From: Limnohabitans_A sp048020265
GTDB taxonomy: Bacteria > Pseudomonadota > Gammaproteobacteria > Burkholderiales > Burkholderiaceae_C
Reading direction: 5' to 3'
Assembly (NCBI RefSeq): GCF_048020265.1
Contig: NZ_CP171843.1
Span: 992,001 to 1,056,000 of the forward strand
DNA: 64,000 bases
The position numbers and the translations under genes are program-made. Below, in pieces: positions 1-8,098 of this stretch (position 1 is the stretch's first letter; each line of letters begins with the position of its first letter). Below the pieces are notes generated by a model. That model was not told the origin of the DNA. It was given only the letters and a program-made list of their open reading frames with translations, and did no database searches.

Positions 1-461
1 TTCAGGTCAAAACCGATCAGACCGCCGCCGCCCTCGGGCACGCCTGTGGGGTCCATTTGGCGCATGTCGAGGGAACGTTCGTCCAGCAACAGCACCATGC
101 GTTCGTTCAGCGTGAACTCGCCGCAAACCAGGTTGTGCTGGCCCGGGTCGACATAGGGCGTGAGCAGCGATTCGTCCAGGTTGATCTTGTTGTGCACACG
201 GTCCACTTGCACGGCGATGTTTTCGTGGCCAGTCATGACCACGAGCAAATTGCCATGCGGGTCGGCTGCGCGTTGGCCCATGCCCAGGCGCAGGGCCAGG
301 TCGATCTTGAGCAGCACCGTACCGGCCACATTGACCAAGCCCTCCACTTCCGCAGGCGCATAGGGCAGGGGGGTGATCGCCAAAGACTCCAGCACCTGGC
401 TCACGGCCGAGGCACGCAGTGCGAAGCGGTTGTCTTGAATGTCGAAAAGGACCAGTTCCAT
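1..461 (-). CDS. CheW-like chemotaxis coupling protein, 3' end cut off by the window
   Basis: Reading leftward from an ATG at 461, the frame stays open to the window edge, giving 153 residues without a stop. It starts MELVLFDIQDNRFALRASAV and contains the small beta-barrel pattern of CheW domains (VEGLVNVAGTVLLKIDLALRLG, then VVMTGHENIAVQVDRV). CheW-like proteins link chemoreceptors to the CheA kinase in the cytoplasmic array. It begins 19 bp after the stop of the MCP gene at 481-1986 and is probably co-transcribed with it. The C-terminus is missing, so a longer or fused protein cannot be excluded. The family call is firm; the exact role (general coupler or one dedicated to the neighbouring receptor) is inference. 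Confidence 0.8.
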   Translation of the reverse strand, partial: MELVLFDIQDNRFALRASAVSQVLESLAITPLPYAPAEVEGLVNVAGTVLLKIDLALRLGMGQRAADPHGNLLVVMTGHENIAVQVDRVHNKINLDESLLTPYVDPGQHNLVCGEFTLNERMVLLLDERSLDMRQMDPTGVPEGGGGLIGFDL

Positions 462-480
462 GGTGTGAGGTCTCGGTGCC

Positions 481-1986
481 TTAGGTGCTGAACTTGGTGA
501 TTTCGCTGCGGGTGGAGTCCGCCACCTTGGACAACTCGATCATGGAAGCGGCCAGTTCCTCAGAGGCCGCAGAGTTGCTGCGGGCGATCAGTTCGAGGTT
601 TTCCACGCTGCTGTTGATCTCTTGGATCATTCGCGTTTGCTCTTCCACCGAAGCCGAAATGCGTTGCAGCATGCCGTCGGTTTGGGTGGACGCTTTCACG
701 ATGCGTTCCATGTCAGAGCTGACTTCTTTGACCGCCACCACGGCTTCTTTGGCCTGCTGGCTGGCTTGTTGGATGAGTTGTGTGATTTCTTTGGTGCTGT
801 CGGCGCTGCTGGCGGCGAGCTTGCCCACTTCGTCGGCCACCACGGCAAACCCTTTGCCGTGCTCGCCAGCGCGCGCGGCTTCAATCGCCGCGTTCAAGGA
901 CAGCAGATTGGTTTTGTTGGCAATTTTTTCGATCACGTCGGTGATCTTGTTGATCTTTTCCGAGCTCAGGGCGATGCCGTTGACCACATCCACCATCTGC
1001 ACCATTTTGTGCTGGCCGTCGCGCACGATGGTGGTGGACTCTTGGGCTTGGCGGCTGGCGTGTTCGGTGTTGGAGGCAATGTCACTGACGGCTGCAGCGG
1101 TTTGACGGATGGCGCTGACCATGTGCCCAATGAATTGGGTCTGGCTTTGCGCGCCATCGGCCAGTTGACCAATCGCCGTGCTGGTGTCGTTGGCCGCGCC
1201 AGCCACCTGCTGGGCGTTTTCACCGATTTGTCGCATCGACACAGCCAAGGCCTCTAACGATTGGTTGATGTCGTTTTTGAGCTTGCCCAGGTCGCCAGCA
1301 CCTTCGGCGTGCACACGGTGGCTCAGGTCGCCGCGAGAGACGGCGTCCATCACCCGCACCACGTCACCGATGAGGTTGTCCAGCACCTCGACGGTGGCGC
1401 GGGCATCGGTCAGGATGCTCAAAAACTGCCCCGACTGGCCTTGTGTGGACAAGCGCAGGTCAAAGTTGCCTTGGGCCATGCCGCGCATGCTTTGGCTGAG
1501 CAATTGCACGGTGGTTTCCATGTTCTTTTGGACGGTGGCAATGCGCGCCAGAACTTGGGGATAAAGCCCGCGCAGACCCGCTGGTTGTGGGTGACGGGAG
1601 AAGTCACCTTCGCCCATGCGCGAGACCACGGTGATGGATTCGCGGAACACCGCTTCAATCTGGTCGAGCACGTCGTTGATGCGCCAGGCGGCATCCACCA
1701 GACGGCCTGAATTGGGGATGCCTGTGATGCGGGCTTCGAGCTGCCCTTGCGCGGCTTCTGACAAGACGTGGTTGATGCGCTCGAGCTGCGCATTTTCATT
1801 GGCGCATGCTTTGAGACCTGCCAACAAAAGCACGGCGATCACAGCCAACAAGGTCATCAGCGCATAGTTGTCCGGCGATTGCCACACCGCGATGCCGGCT
1901 GCCACAAGTCCCAAACCGCCGGTCGAGCCCAGCAAGACCAGGGGGCTGATGTCAAAGTGCTTGGAGGTCGAGGATGAAGCGCTCAT
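481..1986 (-). CDS. Methyl-accepting chemotaxis protein without periplasmic sensor (CetA-like signalling half)
   Basis: The protein has 501 residues. Two hydrophobic segments (about 17-36 and 42-60) are separated by only a few residues, so there is no periplasmic ligand domain. Several HAMP-like segments follow (GEGDFSRH, AQGNFDLRL, SRGDLSHRV), then a full MCP signalling hairpin with the conserved tip around IANKTNLLSLNAAIEAARAG at about residues 360-380. No CheR/CheB-tethering pentapeptide is seen at the C-terminus, which ends SEITKFST. The gene overlaps the upstream PAS gene by 35 bp, which suggests translational coupling. Receptor plus separate PAS protein resembles CetA/CetB of Campylobacter, where the PAS protein senses redox state and the MCP signals. 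Membrane location is predicted; the partnership is inferred from gene order. Confidence 0.88.
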   Translation of the reverse strand: MSASSSTSKHFDISPLVLLGSTGGLGLVAAGIAVWQSPDNYALMTLLAVIAVLLLAGLKACANENAQLERINHVLSEAAQGQLEARITGIPNSGRLVDAAWRINDVLDQIEAVFRESITVVSRMGEGDFSRHPQPAGLRGLYPQVLARIATVQKNMETTVQLLSQSMRGMAQGNFDLRLSTQGQSGQFLSILTDARATVEVLDNLIGDVVRVMDAVSRGDLSHRVHAEGAGDLGKLKNDINQSLEALAVSMRQIGENAQQVAGAANDTSTAIGQLADGAQSQTQFIGHMVSAIRQTAAAVSDIASNTEHASRQAQESTTIVRDGQHKMVQMVDVVNGIALSSEKINKITDVIEKIANKTNLLSLNAAIEAARAGEHGKGFAVVADEVGKLAASSADSTKEITQLIQQASQQAKEAVVAVKEVSSDMERIVKASTQTDGMLQRISASVEEQTRMIQEINSSVENLELIARSNSAASEELAASMIELSKVADSTRSEITKFST

Positions 1987-2482
1987 AGCTGACGCCCTTT
2001 TCTTTCAAGAGGTTGTGCATTTGGCCCAAAGAGGCCGCGATGGCGTCGCGTGCGCCTGCGTTTTGTTCGGTCTGCAAAAGTTGCTTGTACAGCGGGATAA
2101 TCACAGCCACTGCCTTGGGATTGGGTTTGCGGCGCACCGAGTAGTAACCCACCACTTTGCCTTGGGCATCGCGTGAGGGGGTGACGTTGGCCAGCACCCA
2201 GTAAAACGAGCCGTCTTTGCACAGATTTTTGACGTACGCGAAAATTTCCTGACCGTCTTCGATGTGCTGCCACAGCAACTTGAAAATGCAACGTGGCATG
2301 TCCGGGTGACGCACCAGGTTGTGCTGCTTGCCCATGAATTCAGCTTCGGTAAAGCCCGAGAACTCGGCGAACACTTGGTTGCTGTAAGTGATGCGGCCTT
2401 TGAGATCGGCTTTGGAGACGATGAAATCATCGTCACGCATCAGCCTTTCTTGCTGGGTGGGTTGGATGTGTTGTCTCGCCAT
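1952..2482 (-). CDS. Aer/CetB-like PAS redox sensor protein
   Basis: A 176-residue soluble protein with one PAS domain (about residues 15-125) that closely resembles the N-terminal domain of the aerotaxis receptor Aer. The stretch HNLVRHPDMP is present; the Arg-His-x-Asp of this stretch corresponds to residues needed for FAD binding in E. coli Aer. KDGSFYWVLANVTP and VGYYSVRRKP follow as in Aer. The rest is a short helical tail with no membrane segment and no signalling domain. It overlaps the downstream MCP start by 35 bp. Probably it senses redox or oxygen through FAD and signals through that MCP. The flavin is inferred from homology. Confidence 0.85.
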   Translation of the reverse strand: MARQHIQPTQQERLMRDDDFIVSKADLKGRITYSNQVFAEFSGFTEAEFMGKQHNLVRHPDMPRCIFKLLWQHIEDGQEIFAYVKNLCKDGSFYWVLANVTPSRDAQGKVVGYYSVRRKPNPKAVAVIIPLYKQLLQTEQNAGARDAIAASLGQMHNLLKEKGVSYERFILDLQAL

Positions 2483-2551
2483 GGCTTCCTCTTGTGATGA
2501 GCGGTCCGCAGCTGTTTTTCAGTGAGCCATGGAAAACCGCGAATATTCAGT

Positions 2552-3715
2552 TCAGTTGCGTCCGTTGACAAAAAAGGTTTCGACCTGTCCCAGACTCTTG
2601 ACTTCGATGGAGCCACGCGACTCCAGCTTGAAATCATGGCGAATCAGGTTCGCGGTGTTGACTGAAACGTGTATACGTCCTGGCTCTCCGGTCGACTCCA
2701 TGCGGCTTGCAACGTTGACGGTGTCGCCCCACAGGTCGTAGGTAAATTTGCGCAAACCGATCACACCCGCCACGATTGGGCCGCTGTGCACGCCGATGCG
2801 CATGCGCAGGGCACCGCCGGTGCGCTCGCGCATGTCTTCCAGTGCGGTACAAAATTCGAGCGCTGCATCGATCACGGCATGGGCATGGTCGTCGCTGGGC
2901 TCAGGCACGCCACCGGCCAGCATGTAGCAGTCGCCAATGGTTTTGATTTTTTCAAGCCCGTGCTTTTCGGTGATCAGGTCAAAGCGCGAGAACAAGTCGC
3001 CCAATACCTCGACCAGGGCGCTTGCGGTCATGGTTCGCGACATGGCTGTGAAGCCCACCATGTCGGCAAACAACACGCTCACGTTGGGAAAGGCGTCGGC
3101 GATGTGCTCTTCGCCCGCTTTCAGGCGCTGCGCGATCTTGCGGGGCAAGATGTTCAGCAAAAGCTGTTCGGTTTTGGCCTGCTCGGAGGCCAGGGCTTCG
3201 TGTTGTCGCTTGAGTTGGCGCATGCGCAGCGCTTCTTGATCGCGCAAGCGTTTGCGTTCGACCGATGTTTTGACGCGCGCACGCAATAACACCGGGTTGA
3301 AAGGTTTGGACAGGTAGTCTTCTGCCCCCAACTCGATGCAGCGCACCGCATCGTCCAAGCTGGTGCCGCCAGAGATCACGATCACAGGCGGCCAGGGGTG
3401 GTGCGGGGTGTCGCGCAGCACAGCCAGAACTTCCATGCCGTTCATTTCAGGCATTTCCATGTCCAGCAGCATCAAGTCGAAGTGTTCTCGCACCAGCGTT
3501 TCGATGGCCTCTCGACCATCACCGGCTTCGGTGATATCGGTCAAGCCGATTTCCACCAGTGAACGGCGCAAACCCATGCGGATCAGGCGGCTGTCGTCAA
3601 CCAGGAGAACTTTGGCTTTTTCGAAATCAGAAGTGACACTGGGCGCAATGTCAAGCTCTGTCGCGTTGCTGCGGCTGTCGGCCCTGTTGGCGCTTGTGCT
3701 GGCGGGCGTGTGCAT
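2552..3715 (-). CDS. Response regulator fused to class III adenylate cyclase
   Basis: A 387-residue cytoplasmic protein. The N-terminal receiver (about 34-150) has the acidic pair at D40/D41, phospho-acceptor D85 and K137. A coiled coil (about 152-190) leads into a class III cyclase domain (about 208-385). All catalytic positions are visible: metal Asp218 (LFADMVGFT) and Asp262 (KIKTIGDCYM); adenine-specifying Lys258 and Asp327 (TYDLWGDTVN); Asn334 and Arg338 (NVASRMES). The Lys/Asp pair favours ATP over GTP, so cAMP is the expected product. Phosphorylation of the receiver presumably controls it. The ATG at 3715 is used; a TTG at 3721 is possible. The stop of the upstream receiver gene is 8 bp away, indicating an operon. 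Confidence 0.9.
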   Translation of the reverse strand: MHTPASTSANRADSRSNATELDIAPSVTSDFEKAKVLLVDDSRLIRMGLRRSLVEIGLTDITEAGDGREAIETLVREHFDLMLLDMEMPEMNGMEVLAVLRDTPHHPWPPVIVISGGTSLDDAVRCIELGAEDYLSKPFNPVLLRARVKTSVERKRLRDQEALRMRQLKRQHEALASEQAKTEQLLLNILPRKIAQRLKAGEEHIADAFPNVSVLFADMVGFTAMSRTMTASALVEVLGDLFSRFDLITEKHGLEKIKTIGDCYMLAGGVPEPSDDHAHAVIDAALEFCTALEDMRERTGGALRMRIGVHSGPIVAGVIGLRKFTYDLWGDTVNVASRMESTGEPGRIHVSVNTANLIRHDFKLESRGSIEVKSLGQVETFFVNGRN

Positions 3716-3723
3716 GGACAAGG

Positions 3724-4098
3724 TCAGTTGACGGCCAGCAGGTGGTTGACTTTTTCCAGCAGTTGAACCGCCGTGAAGGGTTTTGTCAGGCTGTCGTTGG
3801 CGCCTGAAAGCAGCGCAGAGTCCAGACCAAAGCGGGCGCTGACCACACGGCTGCCCCCGGAAATCGTCAAAATCGGCACTGCTGGGAAAGATTCCCGCAG
3901 GCGCGAAACAAAGTCCACCCCATCCATGTTGGGCATCACGATGTCGGAAATGACCAAGTCGACGTTGTTGATCGCAAAAAGCTCCAAAGCCTCCATGCCG
4001 TCACGTGCTTCGATGACCTGGAAGTCCGAAAATTCCAGAATCTCGCGCACGCCTTCGCGCAACAGATCCTCGTCATCAACAAGCAAAATCGTGGTCAT
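3724..4098 (-). CDS. Single-domain response regulator (CheY-like receiver)
   Basis: A 124-residue receiver domain with nothing else attached. It shows ILLVDDEDLLREG at the N-terminus, the phospho-acceptor Asp in VISDIVMPNMDG, the Ser/Thr in ILTISGG and the Lys in LTKPF. It lies immediately upstream of the receiver-cyclase gene and is divergent from the histidine kinase at 4257. The receiver at 7535-7930 on the other side of that kinase is a clear paralogue (VDDE-LLR-GV, then V-Q/R-L pattern), so both are candidate targets of that kinase. It has no output domain and may act by protein contact or as a phosphate sink. The pairing is inferred from position. Confidence 0.88.
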   Translation of the reverse strand: MTTILLVDDEDLLREGVREILEFSDFQVIEARDGMEALELFAINNVDLVISDIVMPNMDGVDFVSRLRESFPAVPILTISGGSRVVSARFGLDSALLSGANDSLTKPFTAVQLLEKVNHLLAVN

Positions 4099-4256
4099 TC
4101 AAATATTCTCCGTATCATTGCCAATTCTATCAATAAAATCGCCAATAATGATGCTATGTAAATTAAAATGAAAACTTCTCGCACTTACCGAAGAATTGTT
4201 TGTAGTTTTATTTTTCATACTTTGATAGCCTTTTCCACTTCCAAGACAACGACTCT
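4099..4256. promoter_or_regulatory. AT-rich divergent intergenic region
   Basis: 158 bp separate the divergent receiver (4098) and histidine kinase (4257) genes. The stretch is clearly more AT-rich than its surroundings and must hold promoters for both directions. I found no convincing sigma-54 or sigma-28 element. A sequence like GGCGATTT read leftward (about 4139-4146) resembles only the -10 half of the local sigma-28 pattern. Confidence 0.4.
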
Positions 4257-7200
4257 ATGAATCTGTTTCGCGCATGGTCGCCCAAAGTTTGGTTGGGCTG
4301 GGTGGTAGTGGCTACTTTGGTTTTGGGTGTGGTTGTGGGTTTGGGTTCACCACAAGGCTTGGGCGTGTGGTTTTTCGCGGTTGTTTTCGCGTGTTTTGTC
4401 ATTCTTTGGGCCGCAGGGTCTTGGTGGCGCCTTGAGCAGCGTCATTTGGGTGTCTCGCCCGCCGAGTTGGCCCGCGTCACGCGCATGATGGCCGAGGGCC
4501 AGCATGACCAGGCCTATGCCGTTTTGGGGCATGGTGAAGCGGGCCAAGGGGCTTGGAGCGACTTGGCCAAGGTGGTGGCCAACTTGCAAGCGGCACAGCG
4601 CGAGCATGAAGAGCGCTCATGGCGCGACCAAGGCCTGGCGCTCATTCACGACACGGTGCGCCACGACCACACGCCGCAGGCTCTGGCCGATCGCGTGTCC
4701 CAAACTTTGACCCGCTTCTTGGGTTTGAGCGCTTGCGCGGTTTATGTTTTGGAGTTTGACCCAGCCACCCAGCGTTTGCATGCCGAGTGCAAGCTGCACC
4801 GGCAAAGTTCGGCCGAGGGGCAGCAGGCTTTGCCCGAGTGGCTGGGCTGCAGTTATGCCGGTTTGCAGGCCTTGGCAGCGAGTCAAACGATTTTGCGCAA
4901 CGCTGAAATTCCCTCGGCAATTTTGCAGTTCGTGCGGCGCACCGAGGGGGCCGACACGGTGTTGGTGCCCCTGGTGATCGAGGCCCAGGTTCGGGGAATT
5001 TTGCTGCTGACGGCGGTGCGCGCACTGCCGCACCAGCTGGAGGCTTTGATGGAGCCTGTGTCGGCGGCCATCGCGGTGGCGATGCAGTCGGCCAGTGCAC
5101 GCGAGACGCTGCAAGCCTCATTGGCCCGCGCCAATGAATTGACCCGTGAACTGCAAAGCCACCACGAAAAGCTGCAAGCCAGTGAAGTGGCTTTGAAAAA
5201 GCAGATGGGCTATGTCAACGACATCTTGGGCAATATGCACAGCGGGCTGGTGGTGGTGGACCGGGCCGGACGCATCCAGGATTGCAACCCTGCGCTGCTC
5301 AAGCTCACGGGCTTCGACCGTGACCTGTTGATCGGTCAGCCCAGCAGTTTGCTGTTTGAAGAAGATGAGACGCGGTTGTTGTCGATTTTCAAGGGCTACG
5401 GTCACATGCTGACGCGGCTGGGTGTTGAAAACCCCCAGGCGTATTGGCAGGTTTTGACCGACAACCTGTTGGGCGCTGCCGTCATCGATGCCGATGGCCA
5501 GATTCTTCAGGCCAACCACCGCATGGCGCAGTTGCTCGGTTGCGGCATCGACCAGCTCAAGGGCCGTTCTTTTTGGACGCTGTTGCAAGAAGTCCCTGCG
5601 GACGAGTTGCAAGAGTTGCAGTCGCTCTTGGCAAGCGACGACAGTTACTACCGTTCGGGCTCTGGCCAGCCCATGGCCATGCGTTTCCATGCGGGTCAGC
5701 CGGTGCACCAAGTCGAGGTCAGCTTGATCAACCACCGCCTGGTGGGTGAGCGGGTGACGCTGGTGCTTGTGCGCGGCGAGCGCGATTTGCCTTGGGGTGT
5801 GGCCAATTCCACCACCTTGCAAAAACTCACGCCCGGCGACGAAGAGGCCATGATCGCCAAGCTCCGTAACCGCTCGGGCACTCACATTCCTGTGCGTGTG
5901 AGTTCGTCGTTCTTGGCCGACGCCACAGGCATGCCACAGCAAACGGTGATCAACTTGCACGACGTCTCCAGCTTGGTGAACAAGGGTGAAGAAATTCGCG
6001 CCCAGCACCAGTTGCTCGAGATGAGCATGGATGCCATGCAAGACGGCGTGTTGCGTTTGGATCGGCATGGCCGCGTGATCAGCGCCAACCCGATGGCACT
6101 CAATTTGCTGGGCAGTGACAAGTCCAGCACCGCCTTGCAGCCTGTTCACCAGCTTTTGCCGGGCCAGCAAAAAGGCCACGATCTGGCGTATTGGCTGCCT
6201 TTGCAGACCGCCTGGCTGTTGCGCCGATTGGTGCAAGACCTGGCGCAAGACCCGGGCTTGGTGCAGTCCTTGCCTATTCCCTTGTTGTATGCGAATCGCA
6301 TGGGGCGCCTGAAGTGGGCCACGCCAACAGCGTGCGCCTTGCTGGGTTTGACGGTTGCACCGCAGTCCACCCCTGAGCCTTTGCTGCTGGCCGAGCAGAC
6401 CAGCCGTGAATTGTTGGCACTGCGTGACCAGACAGAAGTGGAAAACGCAGGCCACGATCCGCTGGTGATCGAGGTGGCTTGGCGCGCAGGCAATGCTCCG
6501 GTGATGCGTTTGCCAACCTTGCTGGTGCCGCAGGCTTCCTCCGGCAAAGACGACATGATGGTTTGGCTCATCCCTGACCTGGACGCTTTGAGCGCTTTCA
6601 TGATTCGGCGCATGCACAACATCGATTGGATGGTGTTGCACCGCGAGCAAGAGAGCTTGCTGCCCGTGGTCTTGACGGCGTCCCCCTTGGTAGACCCCTA
6701 TAACCGGCTCACCGGCGCTGTGGTGACCATCAAGGACATGCGCGAGATCAAGGAAAAGGAAGCCGAAAACCTGCGCATGGTTCAAAAGGTGGAGCAGTCA
6801 CAGCGACTCGATGCGTTGGGGCAATTGGCGGCTGGTGTGGCGCACGACTTCAACAACCTGTTGGGTGTGATTCAAAACCACGCCGAGCTGGTGGAGATGA
6901 AACTGGGCAGCGAGACAAAGGCGGCCAAAAACCTGTCGGCCATTTTGCAAGCCACAACCCGTGCGCGCGACATCGTGCTCAAGCTCAATGCTCTGGGGCG
7001 TGAGCGCAAGCGACTGGAAGAAGACGGCAGTGTGCACGATGAAGCCGAAGTGCTGGTGCCTTTCGAGTTGCTGCCCGTGATCGAGGAAACCCAGGGCTTG
7101 CTGCAGGCGACACTCAAAGGCATTGACATCGTGGTGGACGCGCAAGCGTTGGGTCCTGGCGTGATCCTGCGCGGACAAAGCGGCACCTTGCAGCAAGTCA

Positions 7201-7514
7201 TTGTCAATTTGTGTGTCAATGGCAGCCATGCGATTGGCGACCGCCGCGATGGCTTGATCCGCATCCAACTCGGCCGGCCAGACGCCACGCATGTGACGAT
7301 TGCCGTGTCGGACAACGGTGACGGTATTCCGCCTGAAATCATGTCCCGAATTTTCGAGCCCTTCTTCACTACCAAAGAAGTGGGCAAAGGCACGGGCCTG
7401 GGCTTGGCCATGGTGCGCAGCATCATCACCCAAATGGGCGGAGCCATTGATTGCGTCTCAGCGCCCGGTCAGGGCACCACATTCACCATCAGCTTGCCCT
7501 GCAGCCAAGCCTGA
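4257..7514 (+). CDS. Membrane-anchored multi-PAS/GAF sensor histidine kinase
   Basis: 1085 residues. Two transmembrane segments lie at about 11-31 and 37-56 with almost no periplasmic loop. Next come a linker, a GAF-like domain (about 125-285), a coiled coil (about 285-320) and several PAS-like domains (about 320-800, for example MHSGLVVVDRAGRIQDCNPA and MQDGVLRLDRHGRVISANPM). The kinase core is C-terminal: H-box LGQLAAGVAHDFNNLLG with His863, an N-box (VIVNLCVNGSHAI), and G-boxes DNGDGIPPEI and GKGTGLGLAMV. The His-Asp-Phe-Asn-Asn H-box is typical of kinases that pair with separate receivers. There is no attached receiver; free-standing receivers flank the gene on both sides. The signal is unknown but the architecture suggests intracellular or membrane sensing. 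ATG is preceded by an AT-rich divergent region. Confidence 0.9.
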   Translation: MNLFRAWSPKVWLGWVVVATLVLGVVVGLGSPQGLGVWFFAVVFACFVILWAAGSWWRLEQRHLGVSPAELARVTRMMAEGQHDQAYAVLGHGEAGQGAWSDLAKVVANLQAAQREHEERSWRDQGLALIHDTVRHDHTPQALADRVSQTLTRFLGLSACAVYVLEFDPATQRLHAECKLHRQSSAEGQQALPEWLGCSYAGLQALAASQTILRNAEIPSAILQFVRRTEGADTVLVPLVIEAQVRGILLLTAVRALPHQLEALMEPVSAAIAVAMQSASARETLQASLARANELTRELQSHHEKLQASEVALKKQMGYVNDILGNMHSGLVVVDRAGRIQDCNPALLKLTGFDRDLLIGQPSSLLFEEDETRLLSIFKGYGHMLTRLGVENPQAYWQVLTDNLLGAAVIDADGQILQANHRMAQLLGCGIDQLKGRSFWTLLQEVPADELQELQSLLASDDSYYRSGSGQPMAMRFHAGQPVHQVEVSLINHRLVGERVTLVLVRGERDLPWGVANSTTLQKLTPGDEEAMIAKLRNRSGTHIPVRVSSSFLADATGMPQQTVINLHDVSSLVNKGEEIRAQHQLLEMSMDAMQDGVLRLDRHGRVISANPMALNLLGSDKSSTALQPVHQLLPGQQKGHDLAYWLPLQTAWLLRRLVQDLAQDPGLVQSLPIPLLYANRMGRLKWATPTACALLGLTVAPQSTPEPLLLAEQTSRELLALRDQTEVENAGHDPLVIEVAWRAGNAPVMRLPTLLVPQASSGKDDMMVWLIPDLDALSAFMIRRMHNIDWMVLHREQESLLPVVLTASPLVDPYNRLTGAVVTIKDMREIKEKEAENLRMVQKVEQSQRLDALGQLAAGVAHDFNNLLGVIQNHAELVEMKLGSETKAAKNLSAILQATTRARDIVLKLNALGRERKRLEEDGSVHDEAEVLVPFELLPVIEETQGLLQATLKGIDIVVDAQALGPGVILRGQSGTLQQVIVNLCVNGSHAIGDRRDGLIRIQLGRPDATHVTIAVSDNGDGIPPEIMSRIFEPFFTTKEVGKGTGLGLAMVRSIITQMGGAIDCVSAPGQGTTFTISLPCSQA

Positions 7515-7534
7515 TTCATCACATCTCATTCCCC

Positions 7535-7930
7535 ATGACCATGTCACCAAACACCGCCACCATTTTGCTTGTCGATGACGAGGAGTTGCTGCGAGCAGGT
7601 GTGCAAGAAATGTTGGAAATCCAGGGTTACAACGTCATCACTGCAGCCAATGGGCAGCACGCCCTGGAATGTCTGGACGCCCAGCCCATCGACCTCATCA
7701 TCACCGACTTGGTGATGCCCAAGATGAACGGCATCGACTTCGTGCAGCAATTGCGCCAGGTCCGCCCAGATGTGCCGGTCATCGTGGTTTCGGGCAGCAC
7801 ACGCAACATCATGCAACGCTACGGCATCGATACCATCCAAGTGCCCGGTGCAGATGCCAGCTTGCCCAAGCCTTTCAAAGGCGTGGATCTGGTCGCTCAG
7901 GTGCGTCAGTTGCTCGAATCCAGGCTCTGA
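7535..7930 (+). CDS. Single-domain response regulator (CheY-like receiver)
   Basis: 131 residues from the ATG at 7535. It begins MTMSPNTATILLVDDEELLR and has the phospho-acceptor Asp in LIITDLVMPKMNG, Ser/Thr in VIVVSGS and Lys in LPKPF. It starts 20 bp after the histidine kinase stop, so it is almost certainly co-transcribed with that kinase and is its likely phosphorylation target. An in-frame extension upstream to 7451 would overlap the kinase gene and adds unrelated sequence, so the downstream start is preferred. It is a paralogue of the receiver at 3724-4098. No output domain is present. Confidence 0.9.
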   Translation: MTMSPNTATILLVDDEELLRAGVQEMLEIQGYNVITAANGQHALECLDAQPIDLIITDLVMPKMNGIDFVQQLRQVRPDVPVIVVSGSTRNIMQRYGIDTIQVPGADASLPKPFKGVDLVAQVRQLLESRL

Positions 7931-7994
7931 ACTGCGACACATCACTTCAGGCCGCGCAGGTCTACGGGCAGGCTGGCCTGACCGTGTGGCTGTT

Positions 7995-8035
7995 CCATGA
8001 TAAAAGGCCCTGATCTTCAGGGCCTTTTATCATGG
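7995..8035. terminator. Bidirectional intrinsic terminator with a 19-bp perfect stem
   Basis: Arms 7995-8013 and 8017-8035 are perfectly complementary around a 3-base loop (TCT). The stem has a GC core AGGCCCTGA and outer A/T runs (AAAA and TTTT), so it can terminate transcription from both sides. It sits between the convergent receiver gene (ends 7930) and MCP gene (ends 8099). Confidence 0.9.
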
Positions 8036-8098
8036 GGCTGGCGATGAACGCCAGCCAAGAGGGGCAGGGCGGCAGGTGTCGCTTGCCGCCTCACAGGA

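Noticed and set aside
4139..4165. Possible sigma-28 element before the receiver gene at 4098
   Set aside because: The -10-like GGCGATTT has two mismatches and the -35 half matches poorly.
5118..6785. 555-residue open frame on the minus strand
   Set aside because: Antisense to the histidine kinase PAS region, His/Gln-rich, no domain, no ribosome binding site.
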